From Rhodanobacter thiooxydans LCS2 (GTDB lineage Bacteria > Pseudomonadota > Gammaproteobacteria > Xanthomonadales > Rhodanobacteraceae), in NCBI RefSeq assembly GCF_000264375.1, contig NZ_AJXW01000069.1:1-64000 (forward strand): a stretch of DNA of 64,000 nt, in the 5' to 3' direction. The notes under the pieces were generated by a model, which had not been told where the DNA came from, did not search any database, and was given only the letters and a program-made list of their open reading frames with translations. The translations under genes and the position numbers were made by a program. Each line of letters starts with the position of its first letter. Within the stretch, counting starts at the first letter, position 1. Of the stretch, positions 26,622 to 33,718 are shown one piece after another.

Positions 26622-26726
26622 CTGAATACTTCGTGCATGTCAGGTTCCACCCACTCCCGCCGCAGTGGCCGCCGGGCATAGACTGCCCGCGCCGGCGCTC
26701 GCCGGTCACCTAGGGAGGGTTCAACG

Positions 26727-27092
26727 ATGTCGATGTCACTTCGTCTGCTTGCCGTCAGTGCCGCCCTGGCTTTCGCCGGTGCCGCCTTCGCAGCCACGCC
26801 GCAAGCCAGCGCCGCCGCTGCTCCGGCCACCAAGCCACACACGGCGCAGCAGCAGCGCATGGTCGATTGCAACAAGCAGGCCACCGGCAAGAAAGGGGCC
26901 GAACGCAAGACCTTCATGAGCACCTGCCTGAAAGGTGGCAGTGCCGCAGCGGCCGCCGCACCCACGGCGAAACAGGCCCAGCAGGAAAAGATGAAGACCT
27001 GCAACACCGACGCCACCGCCAAGGGGCCCAAGGGCGCGGACCGCAAGACCTTCATGAGCAGCTGCCTGAAGGGCAACGCCGCCACACCGTAA
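26727..27092 (+). CDS. PsiF-repeat periplasmic protein
   Basis: This 121-residue exported protein has a Sec signal peptide ending near residue 22 (AGAAFA-ATP). Two copies of the PsiF repeat follow, each with the pattern QQ-M--CN--A---G--RK-FMS-CL: about residues 40-70 and 85-115. Each repeat contains two Cys, probably forming a disulfide in the periplasm. E. coli PsiF is phosphate-starvation inducible, but its function is not known. The repeats are joined by an Ala-rich linker. It is monocistronic, with an AGGGAGG-type ribosome binding site about seven bases before the ATG. Confidence 0.85.
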   Translation: MSMSLRLLAVSAALAFAGAAFAATPQASAAAAPATKPHTAQQQRMVDCNKQATGKKGAERKTFMSTCLKGGSAAAAAAPTAKQAQQEKMKTCNTDATAKGPKGADRKTFMSSCLKGNAATP

Positions 27093-27204
27093 GACCTCCT
27101 GCAACTCCGGCCCCGTCGACGCGCCCGTTCCTGCGTGCGCCGGCGGGGCCGCTTCGCTAAGCTCCCGACTGTCGCGCCCGCGCCGCCCGGAAAGACAGTC
27201 ATCC

Positions 27205-27849
27205 ATGAAGATCGTCGAAGTGCGCCACCCGCTGATCCAGCACAAGCTCGGCCTGATGCGCCGTGCCGGCATCAGCACCAAGGAGTTCCGCGAGCTGGCC
27301 TCCGAGGTCGCCGCGCTGCTCACCTACGAGGCCACCAAGGACCTGGAAACCGTCGAGGAAGAAATCGAGGGCTGGGCCGGGCCGCTGCAGGTGCACCGGA
27401 TCAAGGGCAGGAAGATCACCATCGTGCCGATTCTGCGCGCCGGCCTGGGCATGCTGCCAGGCGTGCTCGACCTGATTCCCGCAGCCAAGGTCAGCGTGGT
27501 CGGCCTGCAGCGCAACGAGCGGACGCTGAAGCCGACCACCTACTACGAGAAGCTCAGCGGGCGCATGGACGAGCGCATCGCGCTGATCGTCGACCCTATG
27601 CTGGCCACCGCCGGCACCCTGATCGCCACCGTCGACATGCTCAAGGCGGCCGGCTGCAAACGCATCAAGGGGCTGTTCCTGGTCGCCGCGCCTGAAGGCC
27701 TCGAGCGCATCACCGCCGCCCATCCCGACGTCGAGATCTACACCGCCGCAATCGACCAGCGCCTCAACGAACGCGGCTACATCCTGCCCGGCCTCGGCGA
27801 CGCCGGCGACAAGATCTTCGGCACCAAGCAGTTGCCGGCGAACGACTGA
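27205..27849 (+). CDS. upp: Uracil phosphoribosyltransferase
   Basis: This enzyme salvages uracil with PRPP to make UMP. The 214-residue protein has the PRTase fold: an N-terminal [12 protein letters not shown], a central [11 protein letters not shown], the PRPP-binding loop [13 protein letters not shown] near residue 130, and a C-terminal [17 protein letters not shown] uracil-binding region. The ATG is preceded by a GGAAAG element. No uracil permease gene is adjacent. Confidence 0.95.
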   Translation: MKIVEVRHPLIQHKLGLMRRAGISTKEFRELASEVAALLTYEATKDLETVEEEIEGWAGPLQVHRIKGRKITIVPILRAGLGMLPGVLDLIPAAKVSVVGLQRNERTLKPTTYYEKLSGRMDERIALIVDPMLATAGTLIATVDMLKAAGCKRIKGLFLVAAPEGLERITAAHPDVEIYTAAIDQRLNERGYILPGLGDAGDKIFGTKQLPAND

Positions 27850-27864
27850 CCGACACGAGCCGCG

Positions 27865-27945
27865 GAGCCCGCTTGCGGGCGATGCTCTCGTCCCGGGATT
27901 CGATGACGATCAAGGCAGGAGCATCGCCCGCAAGCGGGCTCCTAC
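27865..27945. repeat. REP doublet (REPIN) between convergent upp and pip
   Basis: The left arm GAGCCCGCTTGCGGGCGATGC starts at 27865 and an inverted right arm ends in GCGGGCTCCTAC at 27945, with about 35 bases between. It is the same family as the repeats at 78, 15068 and 38233. It occupies nearly all of the gap between upp and pip. Confidence 0.8.
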
Positions 27946-27961
27946 ACCGTCATGGCTCGCC

Positions 27962-28921
27962 TCACCGGCCGAAGCGGTCGGTCGCCTCGATCAGCTCATG
28001 CACGTTGCCGGGTTCGAACGCCGAATGGCCGGCATCCTGCACGATGCGCAGCTCGGCCTCGGGCCACGCCCGATGCAGGTCCCATGCGCTGCGCAACGGG
28101 CAGACCACGTCGTAGCGGCCCTGCACGATCACCGCCGGGATGTGGCGGACGCGCCCGACGTTGCGCAGTAGCTGGTCGTCGTGCTCGAAGAAGCCGCCGT
28201 TGACGAAGTAATGGCACTCGATGCGCGCGAACGCCAACGCGAACTCATCCTCGCCGCTGGATTCGATGTGCGACTCGTCCTGCCACAGGAAGCTGGTGGC
28301 GCCCTCCCATACTGACCAGGCACGTGCCGCGTCGGTACGCGTCTTCGCATCGGTGCTGGTCAGGCGGCGGTGGTACGCGCTCATCAGGTCGCCGCGTTCG
28401 ACCTCGGGGATCGCGTTGAGATAGGTCTCCCACGCATCCGGGTACAGCGCGTCGCAGCCCTTCTGGTAGAACCACTCCAGCTCCCAGCGGCGCAGCATGA
28501 AGATGCCGCGCAGCACCAGTTCGGTGACCTTGTCCGGGTGTGTCTGCGCATACGCCAGCGCCAGCGTGGAGCCCCACGAACCGCCGAATACCTGCCAGCG
28601 ATCGATCGCCAGGTGCTCGCGCACGCGCTCGATGTCGGCGACCAGATCCCAGGTGGTGTTGTCGGTCAGTTCCGCGTGCGGCGTGGACTGGCCGCAGCCG
28701 CGCTGGTCGAACAGCACGATGCGGTAGATCGCCGGGTCGAAGAAGCGCCGGCATTTCGGATTGGTGCCGCCGCCCGGGCCGCCATGCAGGAACACCACCG
28801 GCTTGCCGTTCGGGTTGCCGCTCTGCTCGTAGTACAGCGTGTGCAACGGAGATACCGGCAGGAAGCTGCTGTCGAACGGCTCGATTTCGGGATACAGCGA
28901 ACGCAGCGGCGACGACGACAT
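27962..28921 (-). CDS. pip: Prolyl aminopeptidase (proline iminopeptidase)
   Basis: This cytoplasmic alpha/beta hydrolase removes N-terminal proline from peptides. The 319-residue protein (S33 family) shows HGGPGGG at 46-52 (oxyanion hole), DQRGCGQS at 72-79, nucleophile Ser115 in GGSWGS, an Asp in GRYDVVCP near residue 270 and the catalytic His in DAGHSAFEP near 298. It is convergent with upp across a REPIN. Confidence 0.93.
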   Translation of the reverse strand: MSSSPLRSLYPEIEPFDSSFLPVSPLHTLYYEQSGNPNGKPVVFLHGGPGGGTNPKCRRFFDPAIYRIVLFDQRGCGQSTPHAELTDNTTWDLVADIERVREHLAIDRWQVFGGSWGSTLALAYAQTHPDKVTELVLRGIFMLRRWELEWFYQKGCDALYPDAWETYLNAIPEVERGDLMSAYHRRLTSTDAKTRTDAARAWSVWEGATSFLWQDESHIESSGEDEFALAFARIECHYFVNGGFFEHDDQLLRNVGRVRHIPAVIVQGRYDVVCPLRSAWDLHRAWPEAELRIVQDAGHSAFEPGNVHELIEATDRFGR

Positions 28922-28984
28922 GACAGCTCCTCGGGGTCGACAAACAAGCCGCCAAGACTAGCACGGGCGCGGCCTGCCGGGCCT

Positions 28985-30376
28985 TCAGTCGTCCGCGAAC
29001 AGCTTGCCGGGATTGAGGATGCCGTTGGGATCGAATACCTGGCGCACGCCGCGCATCAACGCGATTTCTGCCGCGCTGCGGGTGCTTTCCAGGTAGGCCC
29101 GCTTGACCAGGCCGATGCCGTGCTCGGCCGAGATGCTGCCGCCGTGGCGCTGCAGCGTCACTGCCAGCAGTTTGGTGACGTGTTCGCACTGGGCGATGAA
29201 CGCGTCCTCCGCCAGGCCGTCTGGACGCAGCACGTTGATGTGCAGGTTGCCGTCGCCGATGTGGCCGAACCAGACCACCTCGGCCTGCGGATACTCGCGC
29301 GCCAGCAACGCCTGCATCTCGTGCAGGAACGCCGGCACCGCGCTGATCCGCACCGACACGTCGTTCTTGTACGGCCGCCGCGGCGCCAGGCTCTCGGTGA
29401 TGCCCTCGCGCAGCCGCCACAGCGCGGCGGCCTGCGCTTCGCTCTGCGCGATCACGCCGTCGCTGATCCAGCCTTCCGTCATGCCCTGCTCGAACGCGGT
29501 CAGCGCGGCCTCCTGCTGGTGCTCGTCGGCCGCATCGAATTCAGTCACCACGTAGTAGGGATGATCGCCGTCGATGGCGCGCTGCGCGCCGTGCGCCAGC
29601 ACGTGCCGCAACGCATGGTCGGTGAAGAACTCGAACGCCTGCAGGACGAGCCGCGCGCGGAACAGTGCGAACACCTGCATCAGCGCATCCATGTCCGGCA
29701 GCGCCAGCAGCATCACCTGCGACGGCGGCGGCGGCTCGGTGAGCTTCAGCGTGGCTTCGATCACGATGCCCAGCGTCCCCTCCGAACCGATCATCAACTG
29801 GCGGAAATCGTAGCCGCTGGAGTTCTTGATCAGCCCGCGGTTCAGGTCCAGCAGTTCGCCGTTGCCGGCTACCACCTTCAAGCCGGCGATCCACTCGCGT
29901 GTATTGCCGTAGCGGATCACCCGGATGCCGCCGGCGTTGGTGGCGATATTGCCGCCGATCGAGCACGAGCCGCGCGCGGCGAAATCGACCGGGTAGACCA
30001 GGCCGCGCTCGCGCGCCGCTTCGTGCACGTGCTGCAGGATCATGCCCGGCTGCACGGTGAGCGTGCGGTCGACCGCGTCGAAATCCAGCACCCGGTTCAT
30101 CCGCTCCAGGCTCAGCACCAGCTCGCCGTTTGCGGCCACCGCGCCGCCGGACAGGCCGGTGCGTCCGCCGGACGGCACGATCGCCACGCGCTGCTCGTTC
30201 GCCCAGCGCACGATGGCCTGCACCTCTTCGGCGCTGGTCGGCAGCACGATGGCCAGCGGAGCCGGCGTCCAGCGGCGGGTCCAGTCGCGGCCGTAATGCT
30301 CCAGCTCGGCGGGCGCGGTGAGCACGCGCAGCTCCGGCAACCGGCGGGACAATTCGGCAAGGCGTGGGTCGGACAT
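28985..30376 (-). CDS. FAD-linked D-2-hydroxyacid dehydrogenase, D-2-hydroxyglutarate dehydrogenase-like
   Basis: This FAD enzyme of the VAO/PCMH superfamily is predicted to oxidise a D-2-hydroxyacid, most likely D-2-hydroxyglutarate, passing electrons to an acceptor such as ETF. The 463-residue protein (start MSDPRLAEL) has FAD-binding PSGGRTGLSGG near residue 70 and GSCSIGGNIATNAGG near 140. In the C-terminal FAD-oxidase domain it has a metal/substrate site GHIGDGNLH, EHGIG, and a terminal DPNGILNPGKL. It is divergent from serA. In Pseudomonas the dehydrogenase consumes D-2-hydroxyglutarate made by SerA, so the pairing supports this assignment over glycolate or D-lactate oxidase. Confidence 0.82.
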   Translation of the reverse strand: MSDPRLAELSRRLPELRVLTAPAELEHYGRDWTRRWTPAPLAIVLPTSAEEVQAIVRWANEQRVAIVPSGGRTGLSGGAVAANGELVLSLERMNRVLDFDAVDRTLTVQPGMILQHVHEAARERGLVYPVDFAARGSCSIGGNIATNAGGIRVIRYGNTREWIAGLKVVAGNGELLDLNRGLIKNSSGYDFRQLMIGSEGTLGIVIEATLKLTEPPPPSQVMLLALPDMDALMQVFALFRARLVLQAFEFFTDHALRHVLAHGAQRAIDGDHPYYVVTEFDAADEHQQEAALTAFEQGMTEGWISDGVIAQSEAQAAALWRLREGITESLAPRRPYKNDVSVRISAVPAFLHEMQALLAREYPQAEVVWFGHIGDGNLHINVLRPDGLAEDAFIAQCEHVTKLLAVTLQRHGGSISAEHGIGLVKRAYLESTRSAAEIALMRGVRQVFDPNGILNPGKLFADD

Positions 30377-30490
30377 GCTTGGGCTCCTGGGCGTTCCCGC
30401 AGCCTGCCAGCCGCTTCGCCCCGCGTCCAGTGCTGCAGTGCCGCAAATCTGGCATAGTGGACAACAACGCCACTCGACCCGGAACGACGC

Positions 30491-31723
30491 ATGCAGACCT
30501 CCTACCCCCGCCAGGACATCAAGGTATTGCTGCTGGAGGGCGTCAGCGCCAGTGCGGTCGACAACTTCCGCCGCGCCGGCTACAGCCAGGTCGAGCTGCA
30601 CGCGAAGTCGCTGCCGGAAGACGAACTGAAGGCGCGCATCGCCGACGCGCACATCGTCGGCATCCGCTCGCGCACCCAGCTTACCGCCGAGGTGCTGGCC
30701 CAGGCCAAGCGGCTGATCGCGGTGGGCTGCTTCTGCATCGGCACCAACCAGGTGGATCTGGGCGCCGCGCGCAGGCTCGGCGTGCCGGTGTTCAACGCGC
30801 CCTACTCCAACACCCGCAGCGTGGCCGAGCTGGTGATCGCCGAGGCGATCATGCTGCTACGCGGCATTCCGCAGAAAAACGCGCAGTGCCATCGCGGCGG
30901 CTGGTCCAAGTCGGCCAGCGGCAGCTACGAGACGCGCGACAAGGTGCTCGGCATCGTCGGCTACGGCCACATCGGCACCCAGGTCGGCGTGCTGGCCGAG
31001 AGCATGGGCATGCGGGTGATCTTCCACGACATCGAGACCAAGCTGGCGCTCGGCAACGCACGCGCCGTGTCCAGCCTGGACGAGCTGCTGGAACGCGCCG
31101 ACGTGGTCACCCTGCACGTGCCGGAAACCCCTGCCACCCAGATGATGATCCGCCGCGAGCAACTGGCAAAGATGCGCGCCGGCGCGATGCTGATCAACGC
31201 CTCGCGCGGCAGCGTGGTGGACATCGACGCGCTGGCCGCCGTGCTGCGCGCCGGCCACCTGGCCGGCGCCGCGGTCGACGTGTTCCCGACCGAGCCCAAG
31301 GGCAACGACGATCCGTTCGTCTCGCCGCTGGTCGGCCTGGACAACGTGATCCTGACACCGCACGTCGGCGGCAGCACGCTGGAGGCGCAGGACAACATCG
31401 GCATCGAGGTGGCCAGCAAGCTGGTCCGCTACAGCGACAACGGCTCTACCCTGTCGGCGGTGAACTTCCCCGAAGTGGCCCTGCCCGAACACCCGCACAG
31501 CCGCCGCCTGCTGCACATCCACCGCAACGTGCCGGGCACGCTGTCGCGCATCAACGAACTGTTCTCGGCCGGCAACATCAACATCGACGCGCAGTTCCTG
31601 CAGACCGACAGCGAGGTCGGCTACGTGGTGATCGACGTCAGCGCCGACGAGGCCCAGGCCAGCGAGCTGAAGGCGAAGCTGGCGGCAATCCCGGGCACGC
31701 TGCGCAGTCGGGTGTTGTATTAG
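30491..31723 (+). CDS. serA: D-3-phosphoglycerate dehydrogenase
   Basis: This enzyme oxidises 3-phosphoglycerate to 3-phosphohydroxypyruvate, the first step of serine synthesis. Many SerA enzymes drive this by reducing 2-oxoglutarate to D-2-hydroxyglutarate. The 410-residue length equals that of E. coli SerA. Landmarks are the NAD-binding GYGHIG at 157-162, LINASRGSVVD with the catalytic Arg, LTPHVGGST with the catalytic His, and a C-terminal ACT domain (about 340-410, NVPGTLSRINELFSAGNIN) that binds serine for feedback inhibition. A strong bidirectional terminator follows. Confidence 0.96.
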   Translation: MQTSYPRQDIKVLLLEGVSASAVDNFRRAGYSQVELHAKSLPEDELKARIADAHIVGIRSRTQLTAEVLAQAKRLIAVGCFCIGTNQVDLGAARRLGVPVFNAPYSNTRSVAELVIAEAIMLLRGIPQKNAQCHRGGWSKSASGSYETRDKVLGIVGYGHIGTQVGVLAESMGMRVIFHDIETKLALGNARAVSSLDELLERADVVTLHVPETPATQMMIRREQLAKMRAGAMLINASRGSVVDIDALAAVLRAGHLAGAAVDVFPTEPKGNDDPFVSPLVGLDNVILTPHVGGSTLEAQDNIGIEVASKLVRYSDNGSTLSAVNFPEVALPEHPHSRRLLHIHRNVPGTLSRINELFSAGNINIDAQFLQTDSEVGYVVIDVSADEAQASELKAKLAAIPGTLRSRVLY

Positions 31724-31805
31724 GAACCCACTCCCTGCAGCGAAGTCACAAGCAGTCCGACACACAAGAGTGCGTTCGTGCTCAATCATGAGGCGAGGCA
31801 CACAA

Positions 31806-31835
31806 GAAAAACCCCGCAGAAGCGGGGCTTTTCTT
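31806..31835. terminator. Bidirectional intrinsic terminator between serA and the zeta islet
   Basis: CCCCGC-AGAA-GCGGGG forms a 6-bp GC stem extended by A-T pairs. TTTTCTT follows on the plus strand and TTTTTCTTG on the minus strand. It can end both the serA transcript and the converging small-gene/zeta transcript. Confidence 0.9.
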
Positions 31836-31841
31836 GCTGCA

Positions 31842-32018
31842 TCAACCGCAGGCCTTTAAGAGGTGGCCTGTCGGAGCGCGCTTCACCACATCCTCTTGGC
31901 GTTTGGTCGCCTTGACGAGGACTTCGCGATATACCTTGTTCTTTTCGGATGAGGACGCGTTACGGATGAACTCCGCCATCGCGCTTCGCTCAACCTTTTT
32001 GGCGGTGAAGATACCCAT
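31842..32018 (-). CDS. 58-residue basic protein overlapping the zeta-like gene
   Basis: An intact 58-codon frame starts at an ATG overlapping the zeta-gene TAA stop (TAATG) and ends seven bases before the terminator. It begins MGIFTAKKVERSAMAEFIR and is rich in Lys/Arg and Glu (helical, e.g. SSSEKNKVYREVLVKATK). I do not recognise a characterised family. Its tight coupling to a zeta-type kinase gene makes it a candidate partner or antitoxin, although classical zeta antitoxins (epsilon, PezA) lie upstream. Because its frame is intact while the toxin frame is broken, it may still be made. Expression is not shown by sequence alone. Confidence 0.6.
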   Translation of the reverse strand: MGIFTAKKVERSAMAEFIRNASSSEKNKVYREVLVKATKRQEDVVKRAPTGHLLKACG

Positions 32019-32732
32019 TAGTCACTCACGTATTTCATGGTTGAAATGGCTACTCTCAAACGCTTTTCATCGTACGCTTCGGGTGCGTGGTGATCAACGT
32101 TCTGGATGTTCGCTTGGTAGGATCGATTTGATCCATCATTGTTCTTCAAAAGCAGGTCAATTTTGATATCGGCACCGTACTTCGCTTTTAAAGCGTTAAC
32201 GACCCTTCGGGACTCAAAATATTGACTTATAAAGGTTTCCAGGTCAATACGACGCCCCTCGACGGCTTCCCTAGCGCAGACGAACTGCCAAGCCTGACAC
32301 GGGTCCTGATACACATACAGAACCTGAACCACCCGCTTGTGCTGCAGCGATCGCTCTATGTTGTATCGAGCTTTGTTCCCGTTGGTCTAGCGTTCCGTCA
32401 AGTAGGAAGCTCTGGTCGTTGTCGAACACAAAGTCGATCATCTTGTCGACGATGATCGAGACCGCTGGCTGAAAGAGGTGGGCGTTGCCGCCGTTGTACA
32501 TCGGAAATTCCGACCGCAGGTCGTCTGGGTCAATCCGAATGGTTGGCCCGACCGCATCGATAAGCTCGATCGACGCCTCAGTTTTACCGGCTCCTGGCGA
32601 CCCCGCCATGAAGATCGAGACCGGATCCTTTTCAGGTGGGTACTGTTCTTTTGAACACAACCTTCGAGCAATGTTCTTCTTGTTTGCTTTCGCGAACGCG
32701 ATGGCATCGCCTTTGATCTGGTCGTCTGTCAT
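32018..32732 (-). pseudogene. Zeta-toxin-like nucleotide kinase, frameshifted
   Basis: The 5' half (from the ATG MTDDQIKGDA) encodes a P-loop GSPGAGKT at 44-51 and IRIDPDDLRSEFP, which match zeta toxins, kinases that phosphorylate UDP-N-acetylsugars or related targets. The frame runs into non-homologous sequence after LLDGTLDQR. Shifting by one base near 32388 (a one-base insertion relative to the expected frame) gives T-N-G-N-K-A-R-Y-N-I-E-R-S-L, then RVVQVLYVYQDP, and an open frame to the TAA at 32018. That would be about 237 residues in all. The conserved halves are otherwise intact, so this is a recent inactivation, a programmed shift or a sequencing error. Codons are less GC-rich than those of the neighbours. 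Confidence 0.8.
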
Positions 32733-32886
32733 GGCATCTCTCCCTCCGGCCGATCCTAGCAGCGAGAGGCGCATCTAATACGCACCGCATTCCTGGCCCT
32801 CAGCGACCCAGCAGATCACCCTTGGCTCGCGTACCCCGAGCCATCCTACGGACTTGGAGGGACTCAATGGGGGTGCCGATGTAGAC

Positions 32887-32914
32887 AACAAAAAACCGCG
32901 CCAGAGCGCGGTTT
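32887..32914 (-). terminator. Intrinsic terminator downstream of tRNA-Pro
   Basis: Read on the minus strand, AAACCGCG-CTCTGG-CGCGGTTT is an 8-bp stem followed by TTTTG. It lies about 35 bases past the tRNA 3' end and suits the tRNA-Pro transcript. Confidence 0.85.
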
Positions 32915-32948
32915 CAGTGACATTCCGGATTGTCTAGAGTAGTCCAAT

Positions 32949-33025
32949 TGGTCGGGGCGGCCGGATTCGAACCGACGACCCTCTGCCCCCCAGGCAGATG
33001 CGCTACCAGGCTGCGCTACGCCCCG
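32949..33025 (-). tRNA. tRNA-Pro (anticodon GGG)
   Basis: This is a 77-base cloverleaf read on the minus strand. The acceptor stem CGGGGCG pairs with CGCCCCG, and discriminator A and CCA are encoded. The anticodon stem TCTGC/GCAGA holds loop CTGGGGG, giving anticodon GGG, which reads CCC and CCU proline codons. The T arm has GGTTCGAATCC. A plausible -10 (TAGAAT) lies just upstream around 33040. It is followed by a terminator and is adjacent to the zeta islet, so it may have been an integration target. Confidence 0.97.
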
Positions 33026-33080
33026 ACGAAACGGTAATTCTAGCAGCTTGATGCCCGCCGCCGGAAGCGCGAATCGCGCT

Positions 33081-33437
33081 TCAGCGGCGCAGCAGGGTCA
33101 GCACTTCTTCCAGTTCCATCCGCACCTGGCGCACGATCTGGTGCGAGATGCTCGCTTCCATCCGCGCCTGCGGACCTTCCAGGCGCGCACGCGCACCGGT
33201 GATGGTGAAGCCCTCGTCGTACAGCAGCGAGCGGATCTGGCGGATCATCAGCACGTCGTGGCGCTGGTAGTAGCGGCGGTTGCCGCGGCGCTTGACCGGG
33301 TTGAGTGCAGGAAACTCCTGCTCCCAGTAGCGCAGCACGTGGGGCTTCACCCCGCACAACTCGCTGACTTCACCGATGGTGAAGTAGCGCTTGGCCGGGA
33401 TGGCGGGCAGCTCGGTATTATTCCCTTGGTCCAGCAT
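33081..33437 (-). CDS. MerR-family transcriptional regulator downstream of ihfA
   Basis: This small 118-residue regulator has an N-terminal winged [30 protein letters not shown], then a RRGNRRYYQ wing. A C-terminal helical segment is probably for dimerisation and there is no Cys-based metal site. Its 5' end overlaps the end of ihfA by 20 bases, so it belongs to the pheST-ihfA operon. This conserved MerR gene follows ihfA in many gammaproteobacteria. Its target genes are unknown to me. Confidence 0.9.
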   Translation of the reverse strand: MLDQGNNTELPAIPAKRYFTIGEVSELCGVKPHVLRYWEQEFPALNPVKRRGNRRYYQRHDVLMIRQIRSLLYDEGFTITGARARLEGPQARMEASISHQIVRQVRMELEEVLTLLRR

Positions 33438-33717
33438 AGCCCTCGACTCTTACCTTGAGTTTCTGTCCCGGCCGGAACGTCACCACGCGCCGGGCGGAGA
33501 TCGGAATCTCCTCGCCGGTCTTCGGGTTGCGCCCGGGCCGCTGGTTCTTCAGTCGCAGGTCAAAATTGCCGAAGCCGGACAACTTCACCTGTTCGCCGTT
33601 TTCCAGGGCTCCGCGGACCACCTCGAAATAGGCGTCCACGAACTCTTTCGCCTCGCGCTTGTTGAGGCCCACGTCGAGGAAAAGCCGCTCGGCCATTTCC
33701 GCCTTGGTCAGAGCCAT
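33418..33717 (-). CDS. ihfA: Integration host factor alpha subunit
   Basis: This DNA-bending protein works as a heterodimer with IhfB in recombination, replication and transcription. The 99-residue protein fits the family. It begins [13 protein letters not shown] and shows the [21 protein letters not shown] arm with the Pro that inserts between base pairs. It lies directly after pheT, as in many proteobacteria, and overlaps the following merR-type gene by 20 bases. Confidence 0.97.
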   Translation of the reverse strand: MALTKAEMAERLFLDVGLNKREAKEFVDAYFEVVRGALENGEQVKLSGFGNFDLRLKNQRPGRNPKTGEEIPISARRVVTFRPGQKLKVRVEGYAGPRE

Positions 33718-33718
33718 C

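Noticed and set aside
26396-27202. Minus-strand frame across psiF with Cys-rich repeats
   Set aside because: The apparent repeats mirror the two PsiF repeats on the plus strand. The signal peptide and repeats read properly only on the plus strand.
28370-30457. A 695-codon plus-strand frame opposite pip and the FAD enzyme
   Set aside because: It is entirely antisense to two genes with clear catalytic motifs and lacks any family signature.
31834-32166. 110-codon plus-strand frame over the zeta islet
   Set aside because: It is antisense to the intact 58-residue ORF and the zeta 3' half, overlaps the serA terminator and shows no protein features.
32733-32948. Possible attachment-site repeat near tRNA-Pro
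   Set aside because: I looked for a second copy of the tRNA 3' end at the other side of the islet and did not find one, and there is no integrase gene.
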